Assembly: GCA_039984955.1 (NCBI GenBank)
Contig: JBDWTN010000007.1
Coordinates: 3,046,501 to 3,110,500, forward strand
Origin: Marinobacter alexandrii
Lineage (GTDB): Bacteria; Bacteroidota; Bacteroidia; Cytophagales; Cyclobacteriaceae
Direction of reading: 5' to 3'
Length of the DNA stretch: 64,000 nt
The notes beneath the pieces are model-generated. The model saw only the letters and a program-made list of their open reading frames with translations, was not told the DNA's origin and made no database searches. Of the stretch, positions 9,061 through 17,468 are shown in pieces (positions within the stretch are counted from its first letter, which is position 1; each line of letters begins with the position of its first letter). The position numbers and the translations under genes are program-made.

Positions 9061-10185
9061 ATGAAAATTCTACTAAAAGGCTATTACGGTTTTGGTAATC
9101 TTGGAGATGATCTTTTAATGAAAGTTGTATTTGACTGGCTTAAAAGAGTATTTCCATCTGGAACAATTGATATTTTCTCAAACAACAAAAATTCAAACAA
9201 AAATATTTCTGCTGAGTATATAGGGAGTTTTTTAAAAGAGAATGTAGAAATTGTTGATTGGTCGCATCGTTGTACTTATGATTTAATAATTGATGGTGGC
9301 GGTGGTGTTTTTTTTTCAGACCAGAATTCTGGTAAATTCTGGCTTATAATGAATAAAATTTTCAAATACTTAGGAGCTGAAAAATGTAAAAAAATTGATA
9401 ATTTTTTAAGATTTGTTTTTAACAAACCTCTTAACATAAAGACGCAGTATCGTTTAGGTATCGGTCTTGGGGTTGAAGATTTTAATCCACAATCAAAATA
9501 TTACTTTTCTTATCTTGTCACCCTTGCATCATTCTCAAAGATTTACCTAAGAGATAATGAGAGCCTCTCTAGAATTCGAAATCTTTTAAATGCAGAAAAA
9601 ATTGGAGGATCTTATTCCGATCTAGTTTTTCGAAAAGATTTTGATCAATCCAGACCAGAGAATAAACTCATTGGAATTGTCTTGATGGATCATCATTTAT
9701 TTAAGGATGATTTTTATTCATATTATTCGAAACTTAGTGAGAAATTAAATAAAAAAGGATTTAAGGTTAAATATTTCTCATTTGACAGAAATCATGATAA
9801 ATCTTATATAGAAAAAGTTCCAAATGTAATTTGTTGGAATCCATCAAGTAGTCTAGACCTCTTCTTAAAAGAGTTTTCAAAGTGCCAATTGGTCGTAAGT
9901 TATCGTGCTCACGGATTGATTTTGAGTTCAAAATTAAATATTCCAAGTATTGCTATCTGTTTTAGACCAAAATTGAAGCAGATAGCAAAATTGCTTGAAG
10001 GTGCTTGTATTCCAATGGATTGGCCGTCTTCTATTAATGATGAAGTGTCTATGATAGATCAGATAACATCCGGAAAAGTTCAGTTAGATATGGAAAATGC
10101 CTGTATTAAGAATGAAAAACTAGTGGTTCAAATGTTAGGAAGAGTTGAAGGAGAATTAAATGCTACTTTTTCTACGGTTAGATGA
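9061..10185 (+). CDS. Polysaccharide pyruvyl transferase family protein
   Basis: The N-terminus MKILLKGYYGFGNLGDDLLM has the GNxGDD motif, and the C-terminal half has LVVSYRAHGLILSSKLNIPS, the conserved R-x-H-G motif of the CsaB/WcaK pyruvyltransferase family. These enzymes transfer pyruvate from PEP to a sugar to form a ketal that adds negative charge to the polymer. The length of 374 residues is normal. The gene directly follows the GT2 gene. A 192-base A+T-rich gap follows, with a small hairpin and a direct repeat, so a second transcript may start at the next gene. Confidence 0.85.
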   Translation: MKILLKGYYGFGNLGDDLLMKVVFDWLKRVFPSGTIDIFSNNKNSNKNISAEYIGSFLKENVEIVDWSHRCTYDLIIDGGGGVFFSDQNSGKFWLIMNKIFKYLGAEKCKKIDNFLRFVFNKPLNIKTQYRLGIGLGVEDFNPQSKYYFSYLVTLASFSKIYLRDNESLSRIRNLLNAEKIGGSYSDLVFRKDFDQSRPENKLIGIVLMDHHLFKDDFYSYYSKLSEKLNKKGFKVKYFSFDRNHDKSYIEKVPNVICWNPSSSLDLFLKEFSKCQLVVSYRAHGLILSSKLNIPSIAICFRPKLKQIAKLLEGACIPMDWPSSINDEVSMIDQITSGKVQLDMENACIKNEKLVVQMLGRVEGELNATFSTVR

Positions 10186-10210
10186 CTTGAAATTCATTTT
10201 TCGAAAAAAT

Positions 10211-10227
10211 CCCTTAATGGTTGAGGG
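10211..10227. other. Small hairpin after the pyruvyltransferase gene
   Basis: CCCTTAA and TTGAGGG pair with one G-T wobble around a TGG loop. No T-run follows on the plus strand, while six T residues follow on the minus strand, where no gene ends. It could be an mRNA 3'-end hairpin rather than a true terminator. Confidence 0.3.
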
Positions 10228-10309
10228 GCAAAAGAAAACTATTTTACATTTTTATTCTCAAAATGACTTATGAGTTGACACAGTTGAAGTTAAAACCCAT
10301 CTCAGAGTT

Positions 10310-10352
10310 TTTTAGATATTTGGATCATAGTTTATGGCTCTTTTAGATATTT
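10310..10352. repeat. 12-base direct repeat upstream of the GT4 gene
   Basis: TTTTAGATATTT occurs at 10310-10321 and again at 10341-10352, offset by 31 bases (about three helical turns), and a nearby ATCA follows each copy. The position 26-68 bases before the likely ATG suits a regulator or promoter element, but no known site matches. Confidence 0.4.
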
Positions 10353-10377
10353 AAATCAGCGAAATTCATTGTATTTA

Positions 10378-11583
10378 ATGAAAAATGGAAAGAAAAAAAT
10401 TTTAAGCTTAATCCCTAATTTGGGTATGGGGGGAGCCCAAAGAGTCTTTTCTAATGTTAACCAAGTGCTATCTGAGGAATATGAAGTCGTATCTTGCGCT
10501 TTTTCGGGAGTAACAGGGCAAAATGAGTTTGATTCTTCAAAAACGTATTTTTTAGATGTTGATTCGGGAAGGACATTTCTTCATAAATCAATAAATTTTG
10601 TAAAGCGGGTTAGAAAACTTAGAAAGCTAAAAAAAAGGTTAGGAGTGACTATTTGTATTAGCCATATGGAAGGTGCAAATTTCATTAATGTTCTTTCAGG
10701 AACATGTAAAACGATATTATTGATTCACGGTTCTAAACTTCATGATGAGGAAGCCAATTCTCATTTTGCTTTTTTCACCAATTTTTTAATCAAGAGGCTC
10801 TATAATAAAGCAGATCAAATTGTAACTGTAAGTAGGGGAATACAAGAAGAGTTAATCAGCCATTATTCTATTAAAAAAAGTAAGTGCATAGTCCTGAATA
10901 ATTTTTTCGATTTCACTGAAATTGAGAAACTTTCGGATGAAAAAATTCATGAAAAATATGAGCCAATATTTGATGGTGAGAAACAAGTGATAATTCATTC
11001 AGGAAGATTTCACGATCAAAAAAATCACACTGCATTAATAAATATTTTTTCTCGACTGAGAAAGCTCAATAGCAGCACTATATTAATATTACTTGGTGAT
11101 GGCGGATTAAAAGACAAAATTATAACCTTAACTAAATCAATGGGATTAAGGGTATATGTAGAGAATGATCCTGTCATGTCTAGTTTTGATGCAGATGTCT
11201 TTTTTCTTGGAATAAAGAAAAATCCATTTAAATACATAAAAAGATCTAATGTTTTTGTGTTCCCGTCTAAATGGGAGGGATTCCCTATGGCATTATGTGA
11301 AGCAATTATTTGCAGGACATTGGTAATATCGTCAGACTGTCATACAGGGCCGAGAGAGATAATCCATTACGACAATGTGGATGACGGCAAGTCACCATTA
11401 GGGAAATTGATGTCGGTTCCTCTAGCGGGTGAAGAGTATACGGAATGGGCGAACACAATTAATGAAATTTCTAATATTTCCTTATCAGGATCGGATTACC
11501 TCGAAGCTTTTGAGCATTTAGAAGAAAAGATCTCAAAAGAATACGTAAGTAAGAAATGGATAAACTTAATTGCTTCTTTTTAA
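10378..11583 (+). CDS. Glycosyltransferase family 4 (GT-B)
   Basis: The protein starts with the GT-B donor-fold pattern KILSLIPNLGMGGAQRVF and has IIHSGRFHDQKNH in the middle. FPSKWEGFPMALCEAI near residue 300 supplies the E-x7-E nucleotide-sugar-binding motif of GT4. It should transfer a sugar, retaining configuration, during repeat-unit assembly. I prefer the ATG at 10378 (401 residues) because the fold starts a few residues later; a TTG at 10369 would add three residues. A 12-base gap separates it from a second GT4 gene, so the two probably form one transcript. Confidence 0.9.
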   Translation: MKNGKKKILSLIPNLGMGGAQRVFSNVNQVLSEEYEVVSCAFSGVTGQNEFDSSKTYFLDVDSGRTFLHKSINFVKRVRKLRKLKKRLGVTICISHMEGANFINVLSGTCKTILLIHGSKLHDEEANSHFAFFTNFLIKRLYNKADQIVTVSRGIQEELISHYSIKKSKCIVLNNFFDFTEIEKLSDEKIHEKYEPIFDGEKQVIIHSGRFHDQKNHTALINIFSRLRKLNSSTILILLGDGGLKDKIITLTKSMGLRVYVENDPVMSSFDADVFFLGIKKNPFKYIKRSNVFVFPSKWEGFPMALCEAIICRTLVISSDCHTGPREIIHYDNVDDGKSPLGKLMSVPLAGEEYTEWANTINEISNISLSGSDYLEAFEHLEEKISKEYVSKKWINLIASF

Positions 11584-11595
11584 TTGGATTAGAAA

Positions 11596-12693
11596 TTGAA
11601 AAATATACTGATCATTGATAACTCACTTCACATAACTGGTGCTCTTAAATCTATCATAGAGGTAACCTCCGGCTTAGAGAGTAATAATCTGACATTTATT
11701 ACCCCGTCAATTTCTAATAAGCAGATGCTTGAATCTTTGGGATTCAAGACGTATAGATTTCATCTATTTGAACTTCAGAAGAATTGGAAAATTATTTTAT
11801 ACATCCCTTTTCTGATATTGAATTTGATGTTATTACTGAGAGTGATTAAGAAGCACCAAATAAGTATTGTTCATTCAAATGATTTGTACAATATGTTGGG
11901 TGTTCTAGTTCAATTTTTTTCTCCTGTTAAATTAATTTATCACATAAGATTGCTTAGGACTAGTTATGTGGGCTCTCTTTATAATGTGTGGGCATATCTA
12001 ATAGCAAGATATTCGGATAGAATTATTTTTGTTTCAAAGGCAGTTCGGATAGATTTTGGAAAAACTGACAAAGGAGTTGTCATCTATGATGCAATGAACT
12101 TTGAGAAGAATTTTTGTCCTGAAAGACCTAACGATAGAAAAAAAATAAAATTCATCTATCCTTCTAATTTTATTCTAGGTAAAGGGCAACAGTATGCACT
12201 GGAATCATTTAGTTTGGTTTGTAATGAATTTCCAAATATTGAGTTAACTTTTATTGGGGGTACAATGAATAAAAATTCCAATATCAAGTTCAAATCAAAA
12301 CTAGTAGTAGAAGCTAAGAAGAGAAACATATTTCATAAAATCAACTTTCTTGATTTTACTAATAATATTTTGGAAGAAATATGTAAGCACGATGTTGTAT
12401 TAATGTTTTCTGAGTCTGAGTCATACTCAATGGTATGCTTAGAGGCAGCCGCCCTAAAAAAGCCAATTATAGCAACTAAATGCGGTGGTCCATCAGAAAT
12501 CATAGTCAATAACTACTCTGGATTTTTGGTTGATAATAAGAATATCGATGAAATGTGCAAGGCAATGAAAACTCTCATCAATGATTATTCTTTATGTAAG
12601 GAGATGGGCAATGAAGCATATAAGTATTGCCGGGAAAAATTTTCAATATCCGAAGGTAGGAAAAGGATTTTAGAAGTCTATGAGAGTGTTTAG
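11596..12693 (+). CDS. Glycosyltransferase family 4 (GT-B)
   Basis: The 365-residue protein opens MKNILIIDNSLHITGALKSI from a TTG codon, which is the only start that keeps the first GT-B strand. FSESESYSMVCLEAAALKKP near residue 275 contains the E-x7-E motif, followed by IIATKCGGPSEII, as in GT4 enzymes. A hydrophobic stretch near residue 60-80 (ILYIPFLILNLMLLLRVI) may hold it at the membrane. The downstream T9SS cargo gene begins 14 bases before its stop, an unusually deep overlap that ties cargo expression to glycan synthesis. Confidence 0.88.
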   Translation: MKNILIIDNSLHITGALKSIIEVTSGLESNNLTFITPSISNKQMLESLGFKTYRFHLFELQKNWKIILYIPFLILNLMLLLRVIKKHQISIVHSNDLYNMLGVLVQFFSPVKLIYHIRLLRTSYVGSLYNVWAYLIARYSDRIIFVSKAVRIDFGKTDKGVVIYDAMNFEKNFCPERPNDRKKIKFIYPSNFILGKGQQYALESFSLVCNEFPNIELTFIGGTMNKNSNIKFKSKLVVEAKKRNIFHKINFLDFTNNILEEICKHDVVLMFSESESYSMVCLEAAALKKPIIATKCGGPSEIIVNNYSGFLVDNKNIDEMCKAMKTLINDYSLCKEMGNEAYKYCREKFSISEGRKRILEVYESV

Positions 12694-15600
12694 TGATGTT
12701 AAGATATTAGGAGTTGCTTTCTTTTTTTGCTTTAAAAGAGTAATAGGTCTTTTTTTAATCATGTTTACTAGCAGCTTATACTCTCAAATTGCAAGTTTCT
12801 CAGCTGCAGAAATAGGGTGTATTAATGAGACTCTTGAATTAGAAAATACTTCTATTAGTGCCAGTGAGTTTGAATGGGACCTTTGCTTTGGTGAATTTGA
12901 AGCATCAGTAACTCCAATAATAACCAATGTTGCTACTTTTTCGGGAGTTAACTTTGCTAGGGGGATGGATTTAGTTTACGATACACTTAATTCTAACTAT
13001 CACCTTTTCTTTTCTGACAGAACTTTAAATCATCTTTTCAGAATGGATATAGGGCCTTCTCTAAGAGATCCTTTAACCAATATTACTCAATTAACAATTA
13101 GTGGAGATGCGTTAGTTAACCCAGAGGACATAAAGATTCTTAAAGATCCGAATGGGAATTGGTTCGGTTTTGTTGGAAGTAGTTCTAATGGAGTAGGAGT
13201 TTCGAGACTAAGTTTTGGAAATTCTATTACCGATAATCCATCTAGTACTAATATTGGAACTCTTGGCTTGGGATCAGTGCAGATTAGAGGTTTAGATGTC
13301 ATACGTATAGTAAATAATTTTGTATTTGTAGGACTTGAAGTAGTTGGCGAACGTATACTAACATACGACTTAGGTACGTCGCTTTCCAATTCCTTTGGTG
13401 CACCATTTGTTTCAAATTCATTGACTGGAGGCACTAATGCTACTGGAATTGATTTCGTTAGAAGCAATTCAGATTGGATAGCTTATGTAGCCTTTATTGA
13501 TGGTGGTGGAGTATATCGATTAAACTTTGGGAGTGATTTATTTAGCGATCCGACAATTGAAAATCAATACAATTTTGATGAATTTAATAGACCACATAAA
13601 ATTAAATTATTCAGAAACCACTCTGAATACAAAGCACTTGTCACAAATTTCAATTCGGGCACAGTTTTGTTAAATCTTGGGAATCTAAATTCAAGTGAGA
13701 TTGTAACACTTAATGACTATTCTTTAAATCAATCTTTTGAAATTGATGGAGGATTCTATGAAGGAGATTATCATTTTTATCAAGTAGATAATGGAGTTGT
13801 TGAGAAAATTGATTTCATTTCTACATGTAGTGGTGTAGTTAATTACAGCACGGATGTTGATTTACAAATTCAACCTACCAATGATACTAATATAAATATA
13901 GAACTTATAGCAAAAAACGGAGTGTTTTATAATTTCGCAATAGACACAATAAGTATTTCATCAAGTACAGCTCCCCAAATTTCCTACACATCTGATAACA
14001 TTTGTATTAATTCCTCACTAAATTTCACCTCCTCCAACCCAGGCTTGACATACTCCTGGGATTTTGATGGAGACGGTATTGAAGATAGCAATCAAGAAAA
14101 TCCAGAAGTTAAATTTGACACACTTGGAGGTGCAGGGACATATACTGTACGTGTGGATGTAAATGATGGCACATGCAACAATTTCTTTGAGCAAGAAATT
14201 ACGATTTATGACCCACCTCCAATGCCTGCATATTCATTTACATCACCTCGGACCTGTATCAATACAGACTTTACCTTTACAAACAATACGGTAGATGACT
14301 CTTATGTAGGCCCATTAGCGTATTTATGGGAATTCATTGATGAGCCATCTGGTGATGTTGTGGCTACTGCTACCACAAAAGATGCGGTTTATGCATTTCA
14401 AACCTCGGGAGAAAAAACGGTAAGATTAACTTCAAGCATTCCTGGATGTACTGAAGTAACTGAGCAGACACTGATGATTACATCAGGACCCACCGCGGAT
14501 TTTACCGCTAACCCAGTATGTCAAAATGAGTCTATGCAGTTCACTAATGCAAGTTTAGATGCAGTTACGTACTTATGGGATTTTGGAGATGGATTTAGTT
14601 CAACAGCAGGAGATCCTAGTCATGTTTATACCACAGCGGGTAGTTTTTTTGTAACGCTTACGGCAACTGATAGCGAGGGCTGTGATGATACAGAGGTAAT
14701 AGAGGTGGCTGTCTCTGATAGCCCGCAGGTAAATTTTGATTTCGATGTTCCTTGTACATCTGCAGATGGTATCCAGTTTACTGATGTTACCACTGTTGAT
14801 GGTTCGGATCTAGTTTCCTGGACATGGTTCGTCGATGATATAGAAGTTTCATCTCTGCAAAGCCCAAGCATTCAATTTGAATCCACAGGGATCAGAAATG
14901 TAAGACTAAATGTTGTGAGCTCTAATGGATGTGAGTCCAGTTATAATGAAGATATTGAAGTACTCACCTCTCCGCAACCAGATTTTGACGTAAGTCTTGG
15001 CTGTCAAGGTGAGATTTCTTCTTTTGTAGACAATACAACTACCTCTGGGAATCCAATTGTCTCATGGTTGTGGACTGTCGATGGCGTCAATTATGGAACG
15101 CAAGATATCACTCATACTTTCAGTTCAGCAGGCTTTTTCGACATCACATTAGAAGTAACTGGACAAAATTTCTGCTCAGAAGTAATCACTAAAACTATAG
15201 AAGTAATCCAATTACCCTCTGTAAATTTTAATGTAAACGGCGATTGCGATAATGAGCTCATTCAAGTAGAGGACATGTCCACACAATCAACAGATCCTAT
15301 TGTTTCAAGGAGATGGATGCTTGACGGAGAAAGCGTCGGTAATGGTACTCAGCTTTTCCTCAACGAGCTTGAAGATGCTACCTATGAATTAGAACTTGAA
15401 CTTGAAACTGCCTCTGGGTGTGTGGTCAATTCTACTCAAATGCTGGAGATCAATGAAGCACCATCTTCATCATTCAACTCTTCAAGTACCTATGGAATAC
15501 CAGATGATCAATTTATTTTTTCCAATAGTTCGCAAGGTGCAGCTTCTTACGAATGGCTGTTGAATGGAATACAGGTAAGTACCAACGATCAGTCATACAC

Positions 15601-16276
15601 AACAATTTTATCGGAAGAAGGAACTCATACGATAAGCCTTGTAACCCAAAACAGTCTGGGGTGTACGGATACAGCGTCTCAGGAAATCCTCATTGCAATA
15701 CCTCAAGTAGATTTATCTATTGGGAATTTCGAATTGATACAGGAAAACAACACAGGGAGAATATTTCTTGAAGTTCAGAATTTCAGCAACCTTCCTATTG
15801 AGGTCACAGAGGCTGAAATTGTACTGGAAAATCAATTTAGCGTAACGGAGCAGATTACAGAATTTATTGGGGTAGGACAATCAAGTTTAATTGGCTTAAA
15901 TGTAGGTATTCCTCTTACAGTTTCAGAACCTTCCTATTTCTGTGTAAATCTTTCATCTCAGTATGTGAATTATCCGGATATTGATCCGATTAACAATGAG
16001 AAGTGCCTAACTATCCAACCTAATATTAGAGTTGAAGACCCTTTTCCAAACCCCGTTGAAGATCAATTTAGAATGAAAGTAATAGCGCCAGAAGCTGGAG
16101 TAGCTACACTGACATTAATGAATTCCGCTGGAAAAATCCAAACAAGTGAGATATACAATACAATTGAAGGTCTTAACAATTTCTTTGTAGAAATGGCCTC
16201 ACTTAATTCTGGCATATACTATGTCTCAATAGATGTTTTAGGCGTGACATTTAGGCGAAAAGTGATCAAACTTTAA
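12680..16276 (+). CDS. Large secreted PKD-domain protein with type A T9SS sorting domain
   Basis: This is a 1198-residue protein. Residues 20-36 (RVIGLFLIMFTSSLYSQ) form a signal-peptide-like core ending in a typical Bacteroidetes SQ cleavage region. Residues about 75-370 form repeated beta strands (LFFSDRTLNHLF, DPNGNWFGFVG) resembling a beta-propeller. From about 440 there are several PKD-like domains (YSWDFDGDG, YLWDFGDGF). The last 80 or so residues begin VEDPFPNPVEDQF and end YVSIDVLGVTFRRKVIKL, a type A T9SS C-terminal domain. It should therefore be exported through the outer membrane and anchored or released there. It is the last gene of the polysaccharide run and overlaps the preceding GT4 gene by 14 bases. 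No enzymatic motif is seen; adhesion is the likely role. Confidence 0.87.
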   Translation: MRVFSDVKILGVAFFFCFKRVIGLFLIMFTSSLYSQIASFSAAEIGCINETLELENTSISASEFEWDLCFGEFEASVTPIITNVATFSGVNFARGMDLVYDTLNSNYHLFFSDRTLNHLFRMDIGPSLRDPLTNITQLTISGDALVNPEDIKILKDPNGNWFGFVGSSSNGVGVSRLSFGNSITDNPSSTNIGTLGLGSVQIRGLDVIRIVNNFVFVGLEVVGERILTYDLGTSLSNSFGAPFVSNSLTGGTNATGIDFVRSNSDWIAYVAFIDGGGVYRLNFGSDLFSDPTIENQYNFDEFNRPHKIKLFRNHSEYKALVTNFNSGTVLLNLGNLNSSEIVTLNDYSLNQSFEIDGGFYEGDYHFYQVDNGVVEKIDFISTCSGVVNYSTDVDLQIQPTNDTNINIELIAKNGVFYNFAIDTISISSSTAPQISYTSDNICINSSLNFTSSNPGLTYSWDFDGDGIEDSNQENPEVKFDTLGGAGTYTVRVDVNDGTCNNFFEQEITIYDPPPMPAYSFTSPRTCINTDFTFTNNTVDDSYVGPLAYLWEFIDEPSGDVVATATTKDAVYAFQTSGEKTVRLTSSIPGCTEVTEQTLMITSGPTADFTANPVCQNESMQFTNASLDAVTYLWDFGDGFSSTAGDPSHVYTTAGSFFVTLTATDSEGCDDTEVIEVAVSDSPQVNFDFDVPCTSADGIQFTDVTTVDGSDLVSWTWFVDDIEVSSLQSPSIQFESTGIRNVRLNVVSSNGCESSYNEDIEVLTSPQPDFDVSLGCQGEISSFVDNTTTSGNPIVSWLWTVDGVNYGTQDITHTFSSAGFFDITLEVTGQNFCSEVITKTIEVIQLPSVNFNVNGDCDNELIQVEDMSTQSTDPIVSRRWMLDGESVGNGTQLFLNELEDATYELELELETASGCVVNSTQMLEINEAPSSSFNSSSTYGIPDDQFIFSNSSQGAASYEWLLNGIQVSTNDQSYTTILSEEGTHTISLVTQNSLGCTDTASQEILIAIPQVDLSIGNFELIQENNTGRIFLEVQNFSNLPIEVTEAEIVLENQFSVTEQITEFIGVGQSSLIGLNVGIPLTVSEPSYFCVNLSSQYVNYPDIDPINNEKCLTIQPNIRVEDPFPNPVEDQFRMKVIAPEAGVATLTLMNSAGKIQTSEIYNTIEGLNNFFVEMASLNSGIYYVSIDVLGVTFRRKVIKL

Positions 16277-16365
16277 GTCAATGCCTTCGTTAGGGTCTAA
16301 TGCCAATTAATTGTTAAAGGTTTGTAGTTTATTTAAATGGCTATCGAAATTTTTGATAATCGTAT

Positions 16366-16380
16366 TAAATTTGCGGCAAA
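16366..16380 (+). promoter_or_regulatory. Bacteroidetes -7 promoter element for the Lrp gene, with palindrome
   Basis: TAAATTTG at 16366-16373 matches the -7 consensus TAnnTTTG. It merges into the 13-base palindrome ATTTGCGGCAAAT (16369-16381), which could be an autoregulatory operator. No good -33 element was found at the usual spacing. The same 15 bases recur in the rsfS promoter. Confidence 0.55.
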
Positions 16381-16434
16381 TAAAATTCTGTTACGCTTAC
16401 TACAATAACTCAGAATTAAACCTTTTTTAGATAA

Positions 16435-16926
16435 ATGAAAATACAATCATCGCGTATTAAGCTGGATAAAATTGATCGTAAGATTCTTGATATTTTACAA
16501 TCAAATGCAAAAATTACGAATGCACAACTCTCTAAAGACATTGGGCTATCTCCTGCACCCACTTTAGAGCGCGTGAAAAAGCTTGAGACTTCAGGTATAA
16601 TTAAAAGCTATCATGCGATGCTTGATACTGATAAAATTGGACTAGGAGTACACACCTTTGTGCAAGTCTCATTGAAAGGTCATAATAAAAAAAATATCGA
16701 TGCTTTTACAAATGAAATTAGCTCTATTCCTGAGGTGATTGAATGTCATCATATTACTGGATCAGGCGATTTCATTTTAAAGATTATTTCCAGTGACATT
16801 CAATCTTATCAAAAATTGATGCTTGAAAAAGTATCAGAAATTGATGTTGTAGATGGTTTGCAATCCATGATAATACTCTCTACTTTCAAGGACAGCAAAG
16901 TAATGCCTGTGCCTGAAAATGAGTGA
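16435..16926 (+). CDS. Lrp/AsnC family transcriptional regulator
   Basis: Residues 8-60 form the AsnC-type helix-turn-helix: LDKIDRKILDILQSNAKIT followed by LSKDIGLSPAPTLERVKKLE. The rest is the RAM ligand-binding/oligomerisation domain (VIECHHITGSGDFILKI). The 163-residue length is typical. Such proteins sense amino acids or other small molecules and often control themselves and a neighbour. The stop overlaps the start of the phosphoribosyltransferase gene by eight bases, so the two are co-expressed. A promoter-like TAAATTTG with a short palindrome lies about 60 bases upstream. Confidence 0.93.
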   Translation: MKIQSSRIKLDKIDRKILDILQSNAKITNAQLSKDIGLSPAPTLERVKKLETSGIIKSYHAMLDTDKIGLGVHTFVQVSLKGHNKKNIDAFTNEISSIPEVIECHHITGSGDFILKIISSDIQSYQKLMLEKVSEIDVVDGLQSMIILSTFKDSKVMPVPENE

Positions 16927-17407
16927 CAATCAAATTTTATCTCAGCCCAAAGTAGATCAAATTGTTCGCAGGATCGCCTATCAGATCTTTGAGAACAACA
17001 TGAACGACGATATCGTATTGGTGGGGGTGGATTCTGGAGGAAGAAAACTAGCCGATGCAATCAATGAATCATTGGTTGAAGTTTCGGGTAAGAAGTCTGT
17101 TTGTCATACTATTTCCTTGGACAAGGAAAACCCTTTAAACAAGGATATTCTTATAGATGGAGATATGTTAGACTTAGAACATAAAACAATCATTTTGTGT
17201 GATGATGTACTCAACAGTGGGAAAACTTTAGCTCACAGCTTAACCAAATTGTTAGCACTACACGTAACCAAAGTGGAAACAGCGGTCCTGGTTTTAAGAA
17301 CTCACGGAAAGTTTCCTATCTACGCTAACTATAAAGGATATGAACTTTCAACAACAATCAAAGAGCATGTAGAGGTTAGACCTGGAAACGGTGTTTTTTT
17401 AACATAA
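16919..17407 (+). CDS. Phosphoribosyltransferase family protein (PyrR-like)
   Basis: The PRPP-binding loop TIILCDDVLNSGKTL near residue 100 (two acidic residues followed by hydrophobic, then SGKT) identifies a type I PRTase fold. An N-terminal GVDSGGRKLA stretch fits the pyrophosphate loop region. Total length of 162 residues and the DDVLxSGKT form resemble PyrR-type proteins, which have uracil PRTase activity or bind pyrimidine operon RNA; I do not claim the regulatory role here. The start lies inside the last eight bases of the Lrp gene, suggesting a coupled pair. Confidence 0.85.
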   Translation: MSDNQILSQPKVDQIVRRIAYQIFENNMNDDIVLVGVDSGGRKLADAINESLVEVSGKKSVCHTISLDKENPLNKDILIDGDMLDLEHKTIILCDDVLNSGKTLAHSLTKLLALHVTKVETAVLVLRTHGKFPIYANYKGYELSTTIKEHVEVRPGNGVFLT

Positions 17408-17434
17408 AAAACCCTGACAATCTCTTGCCAGGGT
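17406..17434 (-). terminator. Intrinsic terminator of the repeat lipoprotein gene
   Basis: ACCCTGACAA (17411-17420) pairs with TTGCCAGGGT (17425-17434) with a single mismatch and a four-base loop. On the minus strand the stem is followed by six T residues (17411-17406). This places it about 35 bases after the lipoprotein stop; it also lies just after the plus-strand phosphoribosyltransferase stop, where it may act weakly. Confidence 0.75.
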
Positions 17435-17468
17435 CCATTTATAACAACTACTATTAACTATCTTTATT

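Noticed and set aside
12761-12772. Later ATG as start of the 1198-residue protein
   Set aside because: It would cut the signal peptide core and leave only a few hydrophobic residues; the ATG at 12680 keeps a full export signal.
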